Source: Planobispora rosea
GTDB lineage: Bacteria > Actinomycetota > Actinomycetes > Streptosporangiales > Streptosporangiaceae
Length of the DNA stretch: 64,000 nucleotides
Direction of reading: 5' to 3'
Assembly: GCF_014648175.1 (NCBI RefSeq)
Contig: NZ_BMQP01000005.1
Location: 62,001 to 126,000 of the forward strand
Positions 1 through 9,919 of this stretch are shown in pieces. Under the pieces are notes generated by a model. That model was not told where the DNA came from. It saw only the letters and a list, made by a program, of their open reading frames with translations, and ran no database searches. How positions within the stretch are numbered: the first letter of the stretch is position 1; each line of letters begins with the position of its first letter. The translations under genes and the position numbers were made by a program.

Positions 1-402
1 GGGAGCGCCGAGGCGACCCCGGACGGGGTTCCGCCGCTCCCGCCGGGCGTGGACCTGGCCGTCTACCGGCTGGTCCAGGAGGCGCTCACCAACAGCCTGC
101 GGCACGCCGGGGAGGGCGCCAGCGCCTGGGTGACCGTACGGCACGAGCCCGGCGAGCTGACCGTCCACATCGAGGACGACGGCCGGGGCCCCCGTGCGGC
201 CCGGGCCGCGGCGGCCCGGAACGAGGCCGTCCAGGGCGAGGCCGGCGGCGCCGCCGACCGCGGCCGGGCCGCCGCCGAACGGATCGGTCACGGATTGGTC
301 GGCATTCGCGAACGGGTCGCCCTCTATGGTGGAATCCTGAGGATCGGCCCGCGTCCCGAGGGCGGATTCGAGGTAAAGGCCCGGTTCCCTCTCAAGGACT
401 GA
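1..402 (+). CDS. Two-component sensor histidine kinase, C-terminal part (NarL-partner type)
   Basis: The reading frame is open from the first base, so the gene begins outside the window; 133 codons remain. They cover the ATP-binding domain: an N box (EALTNSLRHAG), an intact G1 box (DDGRG) and a G2 region (GHGLVGIRERV). Between G1 and G2 lies an Ala/Gly/Arg-rich insertion of about 30 residues, longer than usual. The response regulator starts four bases after the stop, so the two form an operon and this kinase presumably phosphorylates that regulator. The sensing domain and signal are not visible. Confidence 0.88.
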   Translation, partial: GSAEATPDGVPPLPPGVDLAVYRLVQEALTNSLRHAGEGASAWVTVRHEPGELTVHIEDDGRGPRAARAAAARNEAVQGEAGGAADRGRAAAERIGHGLVGIRERVALYGGILRIGPRPEGGFEVKARFPLKD

Positions 403-406
403 CGCG

Positions 407-1090
407 ATGACGATCAGAGTGCTGCTGGTGGACGACCAGCCACTGCTGCGCACCGGTTTCCGCCTCATCCTGGAGGCCGAGCCGGATATCACCGTGGTCG
501 GCGAGGCCGGTGACGGCAAGGCCGCGCAGGACCAGTCCCGGGCGCTCCTCCCCGACGTGGTGCTGATGGACATCCGGATGCCCGGGGTGGACGGCATCGA
601 GGCGACCCGCCGGATCGCGCGCGAGGCCGCCGCCGGCGCCCACGTGCCCCGCGTGCTGGTCCTGACGACCTTCGATCTGGACGAGTACATCGTCGAGGCC
701 CTCCGCGCCGGGGCCAGCGGCTTCCTGCTGAAGGACGTCCCGCCGGACGAGCTGGTCCAGGCCATCCGGGTGGTCGCCGCGGGGGACGCCATCGTCGCCC
801 CGAGCGTCACCCGGCGGCTGCTGGACAGGTTCAGCACCCGCCTGCCCGCGGCCAGCCCGCAGTCCGCCCCCGCCCGCCTGGACCGGCTCACCGAGCGCGA
901 GCTGGAGGTGCTGCGGCTGATCGCCCGCGGCATGTCCAATGCGGAGATCGCCGCCGAGCTGGTGGTGAGCGAGACGACGGTCAAGACCCACGTGGGCAAC
1001 GTGCTCACCAAGCTGGGCCTGCGCGACCGCGTCCAGGCCGTGGTCCTCGCCTACGAGACCGGCCTGATCACCCCCGGCGCCATCCCGTGA
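407..1090 (+). CDS. NarL/FixJ-family response regulator
   Basis: 227 residues, the normal length for the family. The N-terminal receiver domain has the acidic pair at residues 9-10, the phospho-acceptor Asp55 (LMDIRMP), Thr87 and Lys109. The C-terminal LuxR-type helix-turn-helix spans about residues 160-220 (LTERELEVLRLIARG, then ETTVKTHVGNVLTKL). It should bind DNA when phosphorylated by the kinase encoded immediately upstream. Targets cannot be read from the sequence; the nearest downstream genes are an acetyltransferase and a diguanylate cyclase. Confidence 0.93.
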   Translation: MTIRVLLVDDQPLLRTGFRLILEAEPDITVVGEAGDGKAAQDQSRALLPDVVLMDIRMPGVDGIEATRRIAREAAAGAHVPRVLVLTTFDLDEYIVEALRAGASGFLLKDVPPDELVQAIRVVAAGDAIVAPSVTRRLLDRFSTRLPAASPQSAPARLDRLTERELEVLRLIARGMSNAEIAAELVVSETTVKTHVGNVLTKLGLRDRVQAVVLAYETGLITPGAIP

Positions 1091-1230
1091 CCCCGTTCCG
1101 GCGCGCCTGCGGCGCGTCGGCGCCGGATCCGGCACGGGCGCAAACCGTTGGCGCGGGGAGCGGACGGTCATCGAGAATCTCCGCACGGCGGAACCGCCGG
1201 AACGCTGATGACCTTTGGAGAACCGCGACG

Positions 1231-2052
1231 ATGACGATCCGTGAGCTGACCCTTGACGACCTGGACGCCTGCCTGGACCTGGCGGGCGGTCGCGGTTGGG
1301 GACGGGAGGAGCGCAAGTGGCGGTTCCTGCTGGAGGGCGGGGAGGGCTACGGGATCACCGATCCCGCGGGCGGGCTGGCGGCCACGGTGATCCTGACCCG
1401 GTACGGCTCCGGTGCGGCGGCCATCAGCATGGTGCTGGTGTCCGAGCGGTACGGCAGGCAGGGGCTGGGCGGGCGGATCGTGCAGCACGCGGTGGAGCGG
1501 GCCGGCGGGGCGACCGTGTTCCTGAACGCGACCTCGATGGGGCGCCCGCTCTACGAGCGGCTCGGTTTCCGGGTGACGGGCGCGGCGGCCATGCACCTGG
1601 GCGTCTTCACCGGGCGGGCGGCCGGGGCCTCCCGCGTGGCCGTACCCGGGGATCTGAAGGAGATCATCGCTCTCGACGCGGAGGTCACGGGCGCGGACCG
1701 GTCGGAGACCCTGGCGAGGTACGCGGACTTCGCCGCGGAGATCCGGGTGATCGGCGACGGCCGTGAGATCACCGGCTACGCCGGGATGTGGCACAACCTC
1801 ACCAACACGGTCATCGGACCGGTGATCGCCCCGGACACCGCCGCGGCCCGGGCGCTGATCTCCGATCTCGCGTCCCAGGTGGACCGCCCGGTCCGGGTGG
1901 AGGTCGGGGAGGACCGCCCGGAACTGGCGGCGTGGCTGGACGGCCACGGCGTGACGGCGGGCATGCGGACCTCGGACATGGTCCTGGGCGGCGGGCCGCT
2001 CCCGGGTGACCGGGGCCGCTTCTTCGCCCCGATCATGTCGGCGCTGGGCTGA
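1231..2052 (+). CDS. GNAT-family N-acetyltransferase
   Basis: 273 residues. The N-terminal half carries the acetyl-CoA binding signature of the GNAT fold (RYGRQGLGGRI, near residue 75), followed by the typical LYERLGF strand. The C-terminal half resembles the second GNAT-like domain found in two-domain acetyltransferases of the YitH type. The ATG at 1231 is chosen because a TTGGAG ribosome site sits about ten bases upstream; the frame stays open further upstream but without conserved sequence. The substrate is unknown. Confidence 0.8.
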   Translation: MTIRELTLDDLDACLDLAGGRGWGREERKWRFLLEGGEGYGITDPAGGLAATVILTRYGSGAAAISMVLVSERYGRQGLGGRIVQHAVERAGGATVFLNATSMGRPLYERLGFRVTGAAAMHLGVFTGRAAGASRVAVPGDLKEIIALDAEVTGADRSETLARYADFAAEIRVIGDGREITGYAGMWHNLTNTVIGPVIAPDTAAARALISDLASQVDRPVRVEVGEDRPELAAWLDGHGVTAGMRTSDMVLGGGPLPGDRGRFFAPIMSALG

Positions 2053-2065
2053 AGACTCACACGAT

Positions 2066-2139
2066 CGGCACCGGCGCCGGGCCGATGCGCGTGCGATCAC
2101 AGCGGTATCCGCCGCGCGCACGCGGTCGCGCCGGTGCCG
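2066..2139. terminator. Nested inverted repeats behind the GNAT gene
   Basis: A perfect 12-base inverted repeat (CGGCACCGGCGC at 2066-2077 and its complement at 2128-2139) encloses a second, 8-base repeat (CGCGTGCG / CGCACGCG). It starts 14 bases after the acetyltransferase stop. There is no T-tract, which is common in actinobacterial terminators. A folded leader for the next gene is the alternative. Confidence 0.45.
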
Positions 2140-2285
2140 GGCTGAGACATACCGGCCGCGGGCAACCGTTCCGCAACCGTTCCGCTACCGGCTGTGCCAC
2201 CCGCGGGTGATCCCATGGACCTCCCGTCGTACGAGTGCCCCGGCCTTCACAGCCGGTGGTCGCGGCACCGCCTGGACACGAGGCC

Positions 2286-3842
2286 ATGAACCCTTCACTC
2301 ACCCCACCCGCGCCCGCGCCCGTACCCGCGCGGGCACGTGCGCGACGACGCCGGCCTCCCGCATGGGTCTCCTGGCTCCTCATCGGCTCCGCCCTGTCCG
2401 GGCTGCACTTCGCGCTGCCGGCGCTGGGCGCGTCCAGCGTGTCGCAGGCGGTGGTGTACTGCCTGGCCAGCGCGGGCGGCGGGATCGCCATAGCGATCGG
2501 GATCCGGCTGTGGAGACCCCAGGCGGCCTCCGCCTGGTGGTTGTTCGCGGCGAGCCAGGCGATGTTCACCGGCGGCGACGTCTCCTACTACACGCTCACG
2601 CTGCTCGGCGAGGAAGCCGACTACTCACTGCTGCCCAACGTCCTCTATCTCCTGCAGTACCCCCTGCTGGGACTGGCCCTGATGGTGTTCTCCAGAAGGC
2701 GCACCCCCGGGCGCGACATCCCCGCCGTGATCGACGCGTCGATCATCACGGTCAGCGCCACCCTGCTGTACTGGATGTTCCTGATCGGCCCCATGATGTC
2801 CACCTCGGACATGCTCCCGATGGAACGGCTCGCCACGGTGGCGTTCCCGGTGATGGACCTGCTGGTGCTGACGGTGGCGCTGCGCCTGATGTTCGGCGGG
2901 GGCTCGCGCGGCTGCTCGTACTATCTGCTGCTCGGCTTCCTCTGGCTGGTCCTGCTGGCCGACAGCTTCTACGGGATGCAGACGCTGGTCGGCGACTACA
3001 TCCCCGGCAGCTGGGTGGACGCGATCTGGCTGGCGGGCTACATATTGCTCGGCGCCGCCGGCCTGCACCCGTCGATGGCGCGGCTGGGTGAGCGGCCGCA
3101 GCGGCACCGGCCGGCGGACGCCACCGGTTACCGGCTGGTCCTCCTGGCGAGCGCGACCCTCGTGGCCCCCATGGTCCTGGTCGTGCAGTACTTCCAGCGG
3201 GGCGATCTGAACCTGCTGGTGGTGGCCTGCGCCTCGGCCGTCCTGTTCCTGCTGGTGGTGGCCCGCATGGCGGGGCTGCTGGCCGCCCAGCGGCGGCTGG
3301 CCGCGACCGACGTGGTCACCGGCCTGAGCACACGGCGCTCGTTGCAGGAACGGATGACGCGCGAGGCGTCCCGGATGTGCCGCCGCGGCGCCGCGCTGGG
3401 ACTCCTGCTCGTCGACGTGGATCACTTCAAGCGGGTCAACGACACCTACGGGCATCCGGCTGGTGACGAGGTCCTCGCCGAGACGGCCCGGCGCATCAGT
3501 GCCTCCTGCCGCTCCCAGGACCTGCCGGCCCGTTTCGGCGGCGAGGAGTTCGCGGTCCTGGTCCCGCAGATCACGACCGAGGAGCTGGCCCGGCTCGCCG
3601 AGCGCATCCGCGCCGCGGTGGCGGCCGAGCCGGTGACCGTCGAGGGAGCCCTCCACGTGTCCGTCACCGTCTCCGTGGGCGGCGCGACCATGCCGCTGCA
3701 CGCCCGGACGGTGGAGGGTCTCGTCCAGACGGCGGACGGCGCGCTGTACGCGGCCAAGCACTCGGGCCGGAACCGGGTCCTGATCGGCCACGTCACCGGT
3801 GGGACCGGTTCCGCGGACCGCCGGTTCCATCCGGCGGCCTGA
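2286..3842 (+). CDS. Membrane-anchored diguanylate cyclase (GGDEF)
   Basis: 518 residues from the ATG at 2286; an alternative GTG lies 51 bases upstream. The first roughly 290 residues form a series of hydrophobic segments, probably eight or more membrane helices, preceded by a Pro/Ala/Arg-rich cytoplasmic tail. The last roughly 175 residues are a GGDEF domain with metal-binding residues (VDVDHFKRVND) and an intact active-site loop (GGEEF). An RxxD motif (RSQD) lies five residues before that loop, matching the product-inhibition I-site. It should make cyclic di-GMP from GTP and be limited by its product. No EAL or HD-GYP phosphodiesterase domain is present. Confidence 0.92.
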   Translation: MNPSLTPPAPAPVPARARARRRRPPAWVSWLLIGSALSGLHFALPALGASSVSQAVVYCLASAGGGIAIAIGIRLWRPQAASAWWLFAASQAMFTGGDVSYYTLTLLGEEADYSLLPNVLYLLQYPLLGLALMVFSRRRTPGRDIPAVIDASIITVSATLLYWMFLIGPMMSTSDMLPMERLATVAFPVMDLLVLTVALRLMFGGGSRGCSYYLLLGFLWLVLLADSFYGMQTLVGDYIPGSWVDAIWLAGYILLGAAGLHPSMARLGERPQRHRPADATGYRLVLLASATLVAPMVLVVQYFQRGDLNLLVVACASAVLFLLVVARMAGLLAAQRRLAATDVVTGLSTRRSLQERMTREASRMCRRGAALGLLLVDVDHFKRVNDTYGHPAGDEVLAETARRISASCRSQDLPARFGGEEFAVLVPQITTEELARLAERIRAAVAAEPVTVEGALHVSVTVSVGGATMPLHARTVEGLVQTADGALYAAKHSGRNRVLIGHVTGGTGSADRRFHPAA

Positions 3843-3850
3843 GCCGTCCC

Positions 3851-3917
3851 GAACCACCTGAACCGGCCCGAACCACCTGAACCGGCCCGAGCCATCCCGA
3901 ACCACCTGAACCGGCCT
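3851..3917. repeat. 19-bp direct repeats between convergent genes
   Basis: Three copies of GAACCACCTGAACCGGCCC (3851-3869, 3870-3888, 3899-3917), the last ending in T. The third copy is separated by a 10-base partial unit. They fill the gap between the diguanylate cyclase stop and the convergent ABC transporter stop. No stem-loop is evident within one unit. Confidence 0.85.
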
Positions 3918-3968
3918 GAAATCGCCGGGGTATCCGGGAGCCCCGGGGCGACGGGTCCTCGGGACAGG

Positions 3969-5102
3969 TCAGGACGAGGGGGTGCCCACCTCGGTGGCGG
4001 TGGGGTCGTGGGCGCTCGCGGCGGCCCGGATGGTGCCCGCCGCGATCTCCTCTGCCCAGTGGCAGGCGACCTTGCGGCCGGGCCGCATCTCCCGCAGGTC
4101 GGGCGACTCCTCGGCGCACCGGGTGGGCTGGCGGAACGGGCAGCGGGTGTGGAAGCGGCAGCCGGGCGGGACGTCGACCGGGGACGGCAGGTCGCCGGTG
4201 AGCAGGATCCGCCGTCTGCGCTCCTCCACCTCGGGGTCCGGGATGGGGATCGCGGACATCAGCGCGATCGTGTACGGGTGCAGCGGCTGGGCGTACAGCT
4301 CGTCGGAGGGGGCCTCCTCCACCAGCGCGCCCAGGTACATCACCCCGATGACGTCGCTGACGTGCCGGACGACGGCCAGGTCGTGGGCCACGACGACGTA
4401 GGTGAGGCCGAGCTGGTCCTGCAGGTCCTCCAGGAGGTTGACGATCTGCGCCTGGATCGAGACGTCCAGCGCGGAGACGGGCTCGTCGGCGATGATCAGT
4501 TCGGGGTTGAGGGCGATCGCCCTGGCGATGCCGACACGCTGGCGCTGCCCTCCGGAGAACTCGTGCGGGTAACGGGCGGCCGCCCCGGCGGGCAGCCCCA
4601 CCAGGTCGAGCAGTTCCCGCACCCGCCGGGAGCGGTTCCCGGCGAAGCCGTGGGTGCGCAGCGGCTCGGAGAGCACCGACTCCACGCTCTGGCGGGGGTT
4701 GAGGCTGGCGAGCGGATCCTGGAAGATCATCTGCATGTGCCGCCGGAGACGGCGCATGCTCTCCGGACTCTGCCCGCCGACGTCGGCGCCGTTGAACCGG
4801 ACGGTACCGGCGGTGGGCTCCACCAGGCGCAGCACGGCCTTGCCGAGCGTGCTCTTGCCGCAGCCCGACTCCCCCACCAGGCCGTAGGTCATGCCGCGTC
4901 CCACGTCGAGATCGACGCCGTCCACGGCGCGCACGTGGCCGATGACGCGCTGGAGCAGCACTCCCTTGCGGATCGGGAAGTGCACCTTGAGCCCGCGGAC
5001 GGACAGCAGCGGCTCGCCGGAAACCCCGGACCCGTCCGGGAAGGCCCCGGCGGAGGCCGTCTTCGGGGAGTCCGCCACGGCAGGGTCGGTCGGAGTGCTC
5101 AC
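3969..5102 (-). CDS. Oligopeptide/dipeptide ABC transporter ATPase, OppF/DppF type (operon 1)
   Basis: 377 residues. Walker A (GESGCGKST), the signature loop ([15 protein letters not shown]) and Walker B ([12 protein letters not shown]) are all present. The C-terminal oligopeptide/dipeptide transporter extension with its cysteine-rich segment ([15 protein letters not shown]) is typical of OppF/DppF. It would power peptide import as one half of an ATPase pair with the gene just upstream. The GTG start overlaps the stop of that gene by four bases, indicating translational coupling. It is the last gene of the operon. Confidence 0.92.
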   Translation of the reverse strand: MSTPTDPAVADSPKTASAGAFPDGSGVSGEPLLSVRGLKVHFPIRKGVLLQRVIGHVRAVDGVDLDVGRGMTYGLVGESGCGKSTLGKAVLRLVEPTAGTVRFNGADVGGQSPESMRRLRRHMQMIFQDPLASLNPRQSVESVLSEPLRTHGFAGNRSRRVRELLDLVGLPAGAAARYPHEFSGGQRQRVGIARAIALNPELIIADEPVSALDVSIQAQIVNLLEDLQDQLGLTYVVVAHDLAVVRHVSDVIGVMYLGALVEEAPSDELYAQPLHPYTIALMSAIPIPDPEVEERRRRILLTGDLPSPVDVPPGCRFHTRCPFRQPTRCAEESPDLREMRPGRKVACHWAEEIAAGTIRAAASAHDPTATEVGTPSS

Positions 5103-6112
5103 CGGGGTACCGCCTTCGTTTCCGGCCGGTCGGATCGGAGCGGGTTGACGCAGCGCAGGCCGTGGCGGTCACCCAGGAGGTCGGGGGCGACGGGGGTGCA
5201 CTCCTCGATCCGGTTGGGGCAGCGGGGGGCGAACGCGCAGCCCGACGTCCACGGGATGGTGTCGCGCGGTGATCCCTCGATGGGCTCCAGGCGCGCCCCG
5301 CGCGGCTGGTCCAGACGGGGCACCGAGGCGAGCAGGCCGCCGGTGTAGGGGTGGCGGGGGTCGGCGAAGAGCTCGTGCCGGGGTGCCCGCTCGACGATCC
5401 GGCCGGCGTACATGACGTGGACGGTGTCGCACATTCCGGCGACCACTCCCAGGTCGTGGGTGATCAGGATGAGGGCGGTCCCCGACTCCGCCACCAGGGT
5501 CTTGAGCAGTTCCAGGATCTGCGCCTGGATGGTGACGTCCAGTGCCGTGGTGGGCTCGTCGGCGATGAGCAGCCGGGGCCGGCAGGCCAGCGCGGTGGCG
5601 ATGAGCGCGCGCTGGCGCATGCCTCCGGAGAGCTGGTGGGGGTACTCTCTCAGCCGCCGGGACGGGTCCGGGATGCCGACCCGGCGCAGCAGGTCCGCGG
5701 CCTCCTCGCGGGCCTCGCCGTTGCCCAGGCCCCGGTGGCGTGTCAGCACCTCGGTCACCTGCGTCCCGATGGGGACCACGGGGTTGAGCGAGGTCATCGG
5801 ATCCTGGAAGACGATGGCCAGGTCCCGGCCGCGCAGCAGGCGCAGCTTGTCGGCGGGCAGGGCCGGCAGTTCCGTGCCGTCGAAGGTGATCCTGCCCTCC
5901 ACCCGCACTCCGCGTTTCGGGAGCAGACCCATGATCGCCAGGGAGGTGACGGACTTGCCGCAGCCCGACTCCCCCACCAGGCCGATGGTCTCGCCGGGGG
6001 AGACGGAGAAGCTGACGCCGTCGACGGCGCGCACGTCGGCGCGGCCCCGTTGCCGGAAGACGACGCTCAGGTCCTCGACGTCGAGGAGGCTCTCCCTTGT
6101 CATGGGGTTCAC
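5099..6112 (-). CDS. Oligopeptide/dipeptide ABC transporter ATPase, OppD/DppD type (operon 1)
   Basis: 337 residues. Motifs in order: Walker A (GESGCGKSV), signature ([15 protein letters not shown]), Walker B ([13 protein letters not shown]) and a C-terminal cysteine-rich tail ([14 protein letters not shown]) typical of peptide importer ATPases. The frame starts with GTG at 6112; an ATG three codons later (6103) is equally possible because neither has a clear ribosome site at ideal spacing. It lies three bases after the permease stop and overlaps the OppF-type gene by four bases. Confidence 0.92.
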   Translation of the reverse strand: MNPMTRESLLDVEDLSVVFRQRGRADVRAVDGVSFSVSPGETIGLVGESGCGKSVTSLAIMGLLPKRGVRVEGRITFDGTELPALPADKLRLLRGRDLAIVFQDPMTSLNPVVPIGTQVTEVLTRHRGLGNGEAREEAADLLRRVGIPDPSRRLREYPHQLSGGMRQRALIATALACRPRLLIADEPTTALDVTIQAQILELLKTLVAESGTALILITHDLGVVAGMCDTVHVMYAGRIVERAPRHELFADPRHPYTGGLLASVPRLDQPRGARLEPIEGSPRDTIPWTSGCAFAPRCPNRIEECTPVAPDLLGDRHGLRCVNPLRSDRPETKAVPR

Positions 6113-6115
6113 TGG

Positions 6116-7018
6116 TCACCGCCGGTACTTGGGGTCGAGGGCCTCGCGCAGCGACTCGCCCAGCAGCGTGAAGCCGAGCGCGGCGATGACGATGGCCAGG
6201 CCGGGGAAGACCGCCAGCAGCGGCGCGCTGGACAGGTAGCGCTGGGTGTCGGCGAGCATCCGGCCCCACTCGGGGATGCTGGGGTCGTTGCTGGACAGGC
6301 CGAGGAAGGCCAGCCCCGCCGCGTCCACGATCGCGGTGGCCAGGGTGAGGGTGCCCTGCACGATGACCGGGGTCAGCGAGTTGGGCAGGATGTGGCCGAA
6401 CACGATCCGCCGCCGCCGTACCCCCACCGAGGTGGCGGCCAGCACGTAGTCGGAGCGGCGCTGGGCCAGCATCTGGCCGCGGAGCAGCCGGGCGAAGATC
6501 GGCACGTTCACCACCGCGATGGCGATCATCACCGCGTCCAGACCGGAGCCGAGCATCGCGGCGATGCCGATGGCGAACAGCAGGCCGGGTACCGAGAGCA
6601 CCATGTCGACCAGGCGCATCACGACGCTGTCCACCCAGCCGCCGAAGGCCCCGGCGAGCAGGCCCAGCAGGAATCCGCCGGCCATGCCGAGCAGGAGCGA
6701 CACCACCCCGATGATCAGCGACCAGCGGGCCCCCCACAACACCCGGGTGAACTCGTCGCGGCCCAGGTCGTCCAGGCCGAACCAGTGCTCGGCCGACGGC
6801 CCGGGGATGGAGGTGGGGGTGACCTGGCCGACGGGCTTGTCCGGCGGGTACGGCGCCAGCCAGGGAGCCAGCAGCGCCAGCGCGACGAACAGGACGACCA
6901 GTATCGCGCCCGCGATCGCGACCGGGTTGCGGCGCAGCCGCCGCCACGCCTCCCTGCCGAGGCTTCCCCCGGTCTCCTCCGGGACGACCGCGACCGTCTC
7001 CGCCTGGGACAGGCTCAT
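6116..7018 (-). CDS. Peptide ABC transporter permease, DppC type (operon 1)
   Basis: 300 residues. One N-terminal membrane helix (about residues 35-55) is followed by an extracellular loop and five more helices, the usual DppC/OppC arrangement. The cytoplasmic EAA-type loop that docks the ATPase is visible near residue 200 (SVGVRRRRIVFGHILPNSL). It should pair with the DppB-type permease encoded upstream to form the membrane channel. Confidence 0.92.
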   Translation of the reverse strand: MSLSQAETVAVVPEETGGSLGREAWRRLRRNPVAIAGAILVVLFVALALLAPWLAPYPPDKPVGQVTPTSIPGPSAEHWFGLDDLGRDEFTRVLWGARWSLIIGVVSLLLGMAGGFLLGLLAGAFGGWVDSVVMRLVDMVLSVPGLLFAIGIAAMLGSGLDAVMIAIAVVNVPIFARLLRGQMLAQRRSDYVLAATSVGVRRRRIVFGHILPNSLTPVIVQGTLTLATAIVDAAGLAFLGLSSNDPSIPEWGRMLADTQRYLSSAPLLAVFPGLAIVIAALGFTLLGESLREALDPKYRR

Positions 7019-7067
7019 GCGCCGCTCCTTCCCCGGCGGTCCTCCCGGCGACCCCGCCGGCAGCCGC

Positions 7068-8072
7068 TCACGCCGTCCTCACCCTCGGGTCGATGAGCCC
7101 GTAGGCGATGTCCACCAGCAGGTTGACCAGTACGAAGATCACCGCGGTGAACAGGATGAAGCCCTGCAGCACCGCGTAGTCCCTGGCCATGATCGAGTCG
7201 GCCATGAACTTGCCGAAGCCGGGGAAGGCGAAGACGGTCTCGGTCAGCACCGCCCCGCCCAGCAGCAGGCCGACCTGGAGCCCGATGATCGTGACCACCG
7301 GGAGCAGGGCGTTGCGCAGCACGTGCCGCCCGCGGATCGTGGCCGGGCGCAGGCCCTTGGCCTCGGCGGTGCGCACGTAGTCCTCGTGGAGCACGTCCAG
7401 GACCGACGCCCGGGTGATGCGGACCACGATCGCCAGCGGGATCGTGCCCAGCGCGACCCCGGGCAGGACCAGGTGCGTCAGCGCGTCCCAGGCGGCCTCC
7501 GGATTCCCGGTCACCAGGCCGTCCAGCACGTAGAAGCCGGTGGGGTGCTCGGCGTCCATCAGCGGGTCCTGACGCCCGTCGGTGGGCAGGATCCCCAGTT
7601 TCTCGGCGAAGACGAACTTGAGCATGTAGCCCAGGAAGAAGACCGGGATCGTGATGCCGAACAGCGAGCCGGCGACCGAGAGGTGGTCGAGCCAGGTGCC
7701 GTGGCGGCGGGCCGCGAAGTAGCCGAGCGGCACGCCCACCCCCACCGCGAAGATCATCGCGGTGAGGGCGAGCTCCACCGTGGCGGGGAAGGTGCGCAGC
7801 AGCTCCTCCAGGACCGGGTGCTGCGTCCTGCTGGAGACCCCGAGGTCGCCCCGGAAGACGTTCCCCACCCAGGTGAGGTACTGCTCGTACCAGGGGCGGT
7901 CGAGGCCGTAGAGCCTCTTGACCCGCGCCACGGCCTCGGGGGTGGCCCGCTCCCCGAGCAGGGCCTCGGCGGGCCCGCCCGGCAGTGCCCTGACCCACAG
8001 GAACAGCAGGATGGACAGCCCCACCAGGATCGGTACGAGCAGCGCCAGCCGCCTGACGACGAACCTCAGCAT
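7068..8072 (-). CDS. Peptide ABC transporter permease, DppB type (operon 1)
   Basis: 334 residues. It starts with the classic N-terminal helix of the DppB family (MLRFVVRRLALLVPILVG), a periplasmic-type loop and then five membrane helices. The EAA loop (AKGLRPATIRGRHVLRNAL) is present, and the C-terminus ends with the family hallmark DPRVR. It begins three bases after the stop of the binding-protein gene, so it is cotranscribed. Confidence 0.92.
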   Translation of the reverse strand: MLRFVVRRLALLVPILVGLSILLFLWVRALPGGPAEALLGERATPEAVARVKRLYGLDRPWYEQYLTWVGNVFRGDLGVSSRTQHPVLEELLRTFPATVELALTAMIFAVGVGVPLGYFAARRHGTWLDHLSVAGSLFGITIPVFFLGYMLKFVFAEKLGILPTDGRQDPLMDAEHPTGFYVLDGLVTGNPEAAWDALTHLVLPGVALGTIPLAIVVRITRASVLDVLHEDYVRTAEAKGLRPATIRGRHVLRNALLPVVTIIGLQVGLLLGGAVLTETVFAFPGFGKFMADSIMARDYAVLQGFILFTAVIFVLVNLLVDIAYGLIDPRVRTA

Positions 8073-8075
8073 CGA

Positions 8076-9755
8076 TCAGTTCAGCGAGATCGAGGCGAAC
8101 TTGTCGTTGAGCACCGGGCTCGGCACCCAGCCCTGGACGTTCTTGGCCGCGGCCGAGAACGACGGGCTCTGCGCGTACGGCACACCCGGCACGAAGTCGG
8201 CGATCAGGGCGTTGGCCTGCTTGTACAACGCCTCCCGCTTGGCCTGGTCCGGTTCCTTCTCCGCGTCGCTCAGCGTCTTGAAGATCTCTTCGTTCCGGAA
8301 CGACCACTGGTTGGAGAAGGACTGGAAGAACGTGCCGAGGAAGTTGTCCGGGTCACCGAAGTCGCCGTTCCAGCCAAGCAGGAAGAGCGGGCAGTCACCG
8401 GCCTGGGCGGTGTTGAGGTAGTCCGGGCTCCACGGCGAGGTCTTCGGCGTGACCTTGAAGCCCGCCGCCTCCAGATCGGCCTTCATCAGCTGGAAGTTGC
8501 CCGCCGGGTCGACCATGTAGGCACGGCTGACGCCGCTGGGGTAGCAGAACTCCAGCGTCGGGTTCGACACGCCGGACTCGGCGATGAGCTGCTTGGCCTT
8601 CTCGACGTTGTAGTCGTACTTGGCGAAGTCCTCGCTGTAGCTCCACAGGCTGTCCGGCATGAACGCGTTGGCGACCTTGGCGCCCGTGGCGTACTTGGTC
8701 TTCACGACGTTCTCGCGGTTGATCGCGTGGGCGATCGCCTGGCGGATCTTCTGGTTCTTCATGATCTCGGTCCTCTGGCTGAAGCCGAGGTAGCCCATGT
8801 TGAACGGCGCCCGCTCCAGGATCTGCACCCCGGCGCTCCTGAGCGGCTCGAGGTCGGCCGGGTCGGCGTAGTCGAAGGCGTGGACGGTGCCGGCGCGCAG
8901 CGCCTGGGCACGGTCGGCGGCCTTCTCGATGGGCCGGAATATGATCTTGCTGAGCTTGGCCTTCTCGCCCCAGTAGTCGTCGTTGCGGACGAGTTCCAGC
9001 TTGTCGCCGCGCGTCCAGCTGCCGAACTTGAACGGCCCGGTGCCGATCGGGTGCTCGGTGCCGAAGGTCCCGGTGAACTGCGGCGACTCGGCGGTCCCGC
9101 TCACCTCGTCGGCCTTGTAGTCCTTGAGCGCCTTCGGGCTGGCGATGCTGAAGGAGGACAACGTCAGCGCCGACAGCACCACGGCGGACGAGTCGGTGAG
9201 CTTCAGCTCGACCGTGCTGTCGTCCTTGGCCGTGCAGCCGCCGTACAGGCTCTCGCCGAGGGTGTCGGCCTCGTTCTTGGCGAAGCCCCGGAAGACCGTC
9301 ACCCAGTAGTAGGAGACCGAGTCGGCCTGCGCCAGGCCGGTGAAGTTGTACCAGCGCTCGAAGTTGGCGCACACGGCCGCCGCGTTGAACGGCTCTCCGT
9401 CGTGGAACCTCACCCCCCGGCGGAGCTTGAAGGTGTAGGTCTTGGCGTCCTCGCTGACCTCCCAGCTCTCCGCCAGGCCGGGGGCGACGCCGGTGCCGCC
9501 CTCCTCGGTGGCCACGAGCGTCTCGAAGATCTGGTTGGTCACCCGGGAGGACTCGCCGTCGCTGTGGAAGGCCGGGTCGAGGATGGCCGGGTCCGCCGAG
9601 GAGGCGAAGATGAAGGTCGAGTCTCTCGCCGCCTCCGTCCCGCCGCCGGTCCCCGGGCTCTCCTCGTCTCCGCCACAGGCCGCCGCGGACAGGAGCAGGA
9701 CAAGGCCCGCCGTCACCGCCGCCGTCCTGCGCAGGGGCATACCGTATCGTCGCAT
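8076..9755 (-). CDS. Peptide ABC transporter substrate-binding lipoprotein (SBP_bac_5, operon 1)
   Basis: 559 residues. The N-terminus is a lipoprotein signal: positive residues, a hydrophobic stretch and a lipobox (LSAAAC) followed by GGDEE. The rest fits the large family 5 peptide- or nickel-binding fold, with the YTFKLRRGVRFHDGEPF motif. ATG at 9755 is preferred over the ATG at 9767 because GAGGTG lies about six bases ahead of it. It is the first gene of operon 1 and should capture peptides outside the membrane for the B/C/D/F components behind it. Substrate preference is not readable. Confidence 0.92.
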   Translation of the reverse strand: MRRYGMPLRRTAAVTAGLVLLLSAAACGGDEESPGTGGGTEAARDSTFIFASSADPAILDPAFHSDGESSRVTNQIFETLVATEEGGTGVAPGLAESWEVSEDAKTYTFKLRRGVRFHDGEPFNAAAVCANFERWYNFTGLAQADSVSYYWVTVFRGFAKNEADTLGESLYGGCTAKDDSTVELKLTDSSAVVLSALTLSSFSIASPKALKDYKADEVSGTAESPQFTGTFGTEHPIGTGPFKFGSWTRGDKLELVRNDDYWGEKAKLSKIIFRPIEKAADRAQALRAGTVHAFDYADPADLEPLRSAGVQILERAPFNMGYLGFSQRTEIMKNQKIRQAIAHAINRENVVKTKYATGAKVANAFMPDSLWSYSEDFAKYDYNVEKAKQLIAESGVSNPTLEFCYPSGVSRAYMVDPAGNFQLMKADLEAAGFKVTPKTSPWSPDYLNTAQAGDCPLFLLGWNGDFGDPDNFLGTFFQSFSNQWSFRNEEIFKTLSDAEKEPDQAKREALYKQANALIADFVPGVPYAQSPSFSAAAKNVQGWVPSPVLNDKFASISLN

Positions 9756-9777
9756 GCTGCACCTCATCGCCGTCTTA

Positions 9778-9794
9778 CGGCCGGGTCCCGGCCG
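9778..9794. promoter_or_regulatory. GC palindrome in the leader of peptide operon 1
   Basis: CGGCCGGGTCCCGGCCG is an odd palindrome 23 to 39 bases upstream of the binding-protein ATG. It could be a repressor site or a leader hairpin. No regulator is identified. Confidence 0.3.
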
Positions 9795-9919
9795 CCGTGC
9801 GGACCCCCCGTGATCGCAGGATCTACGGGGACGGCAGCGCTGACCACCCCCGGCGTGAGGCTGTGGCGCAAATGTGACAGTCGGTTGACCAGAACGGTAA
9901 ACAGGCGTTTCAGACCGGT

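Noticed and set aside
3851..3917. A CRISPR array
   Set aside because: Units are only 19 bases, two are directly adjacent without a spacer, and no cas genes are near.
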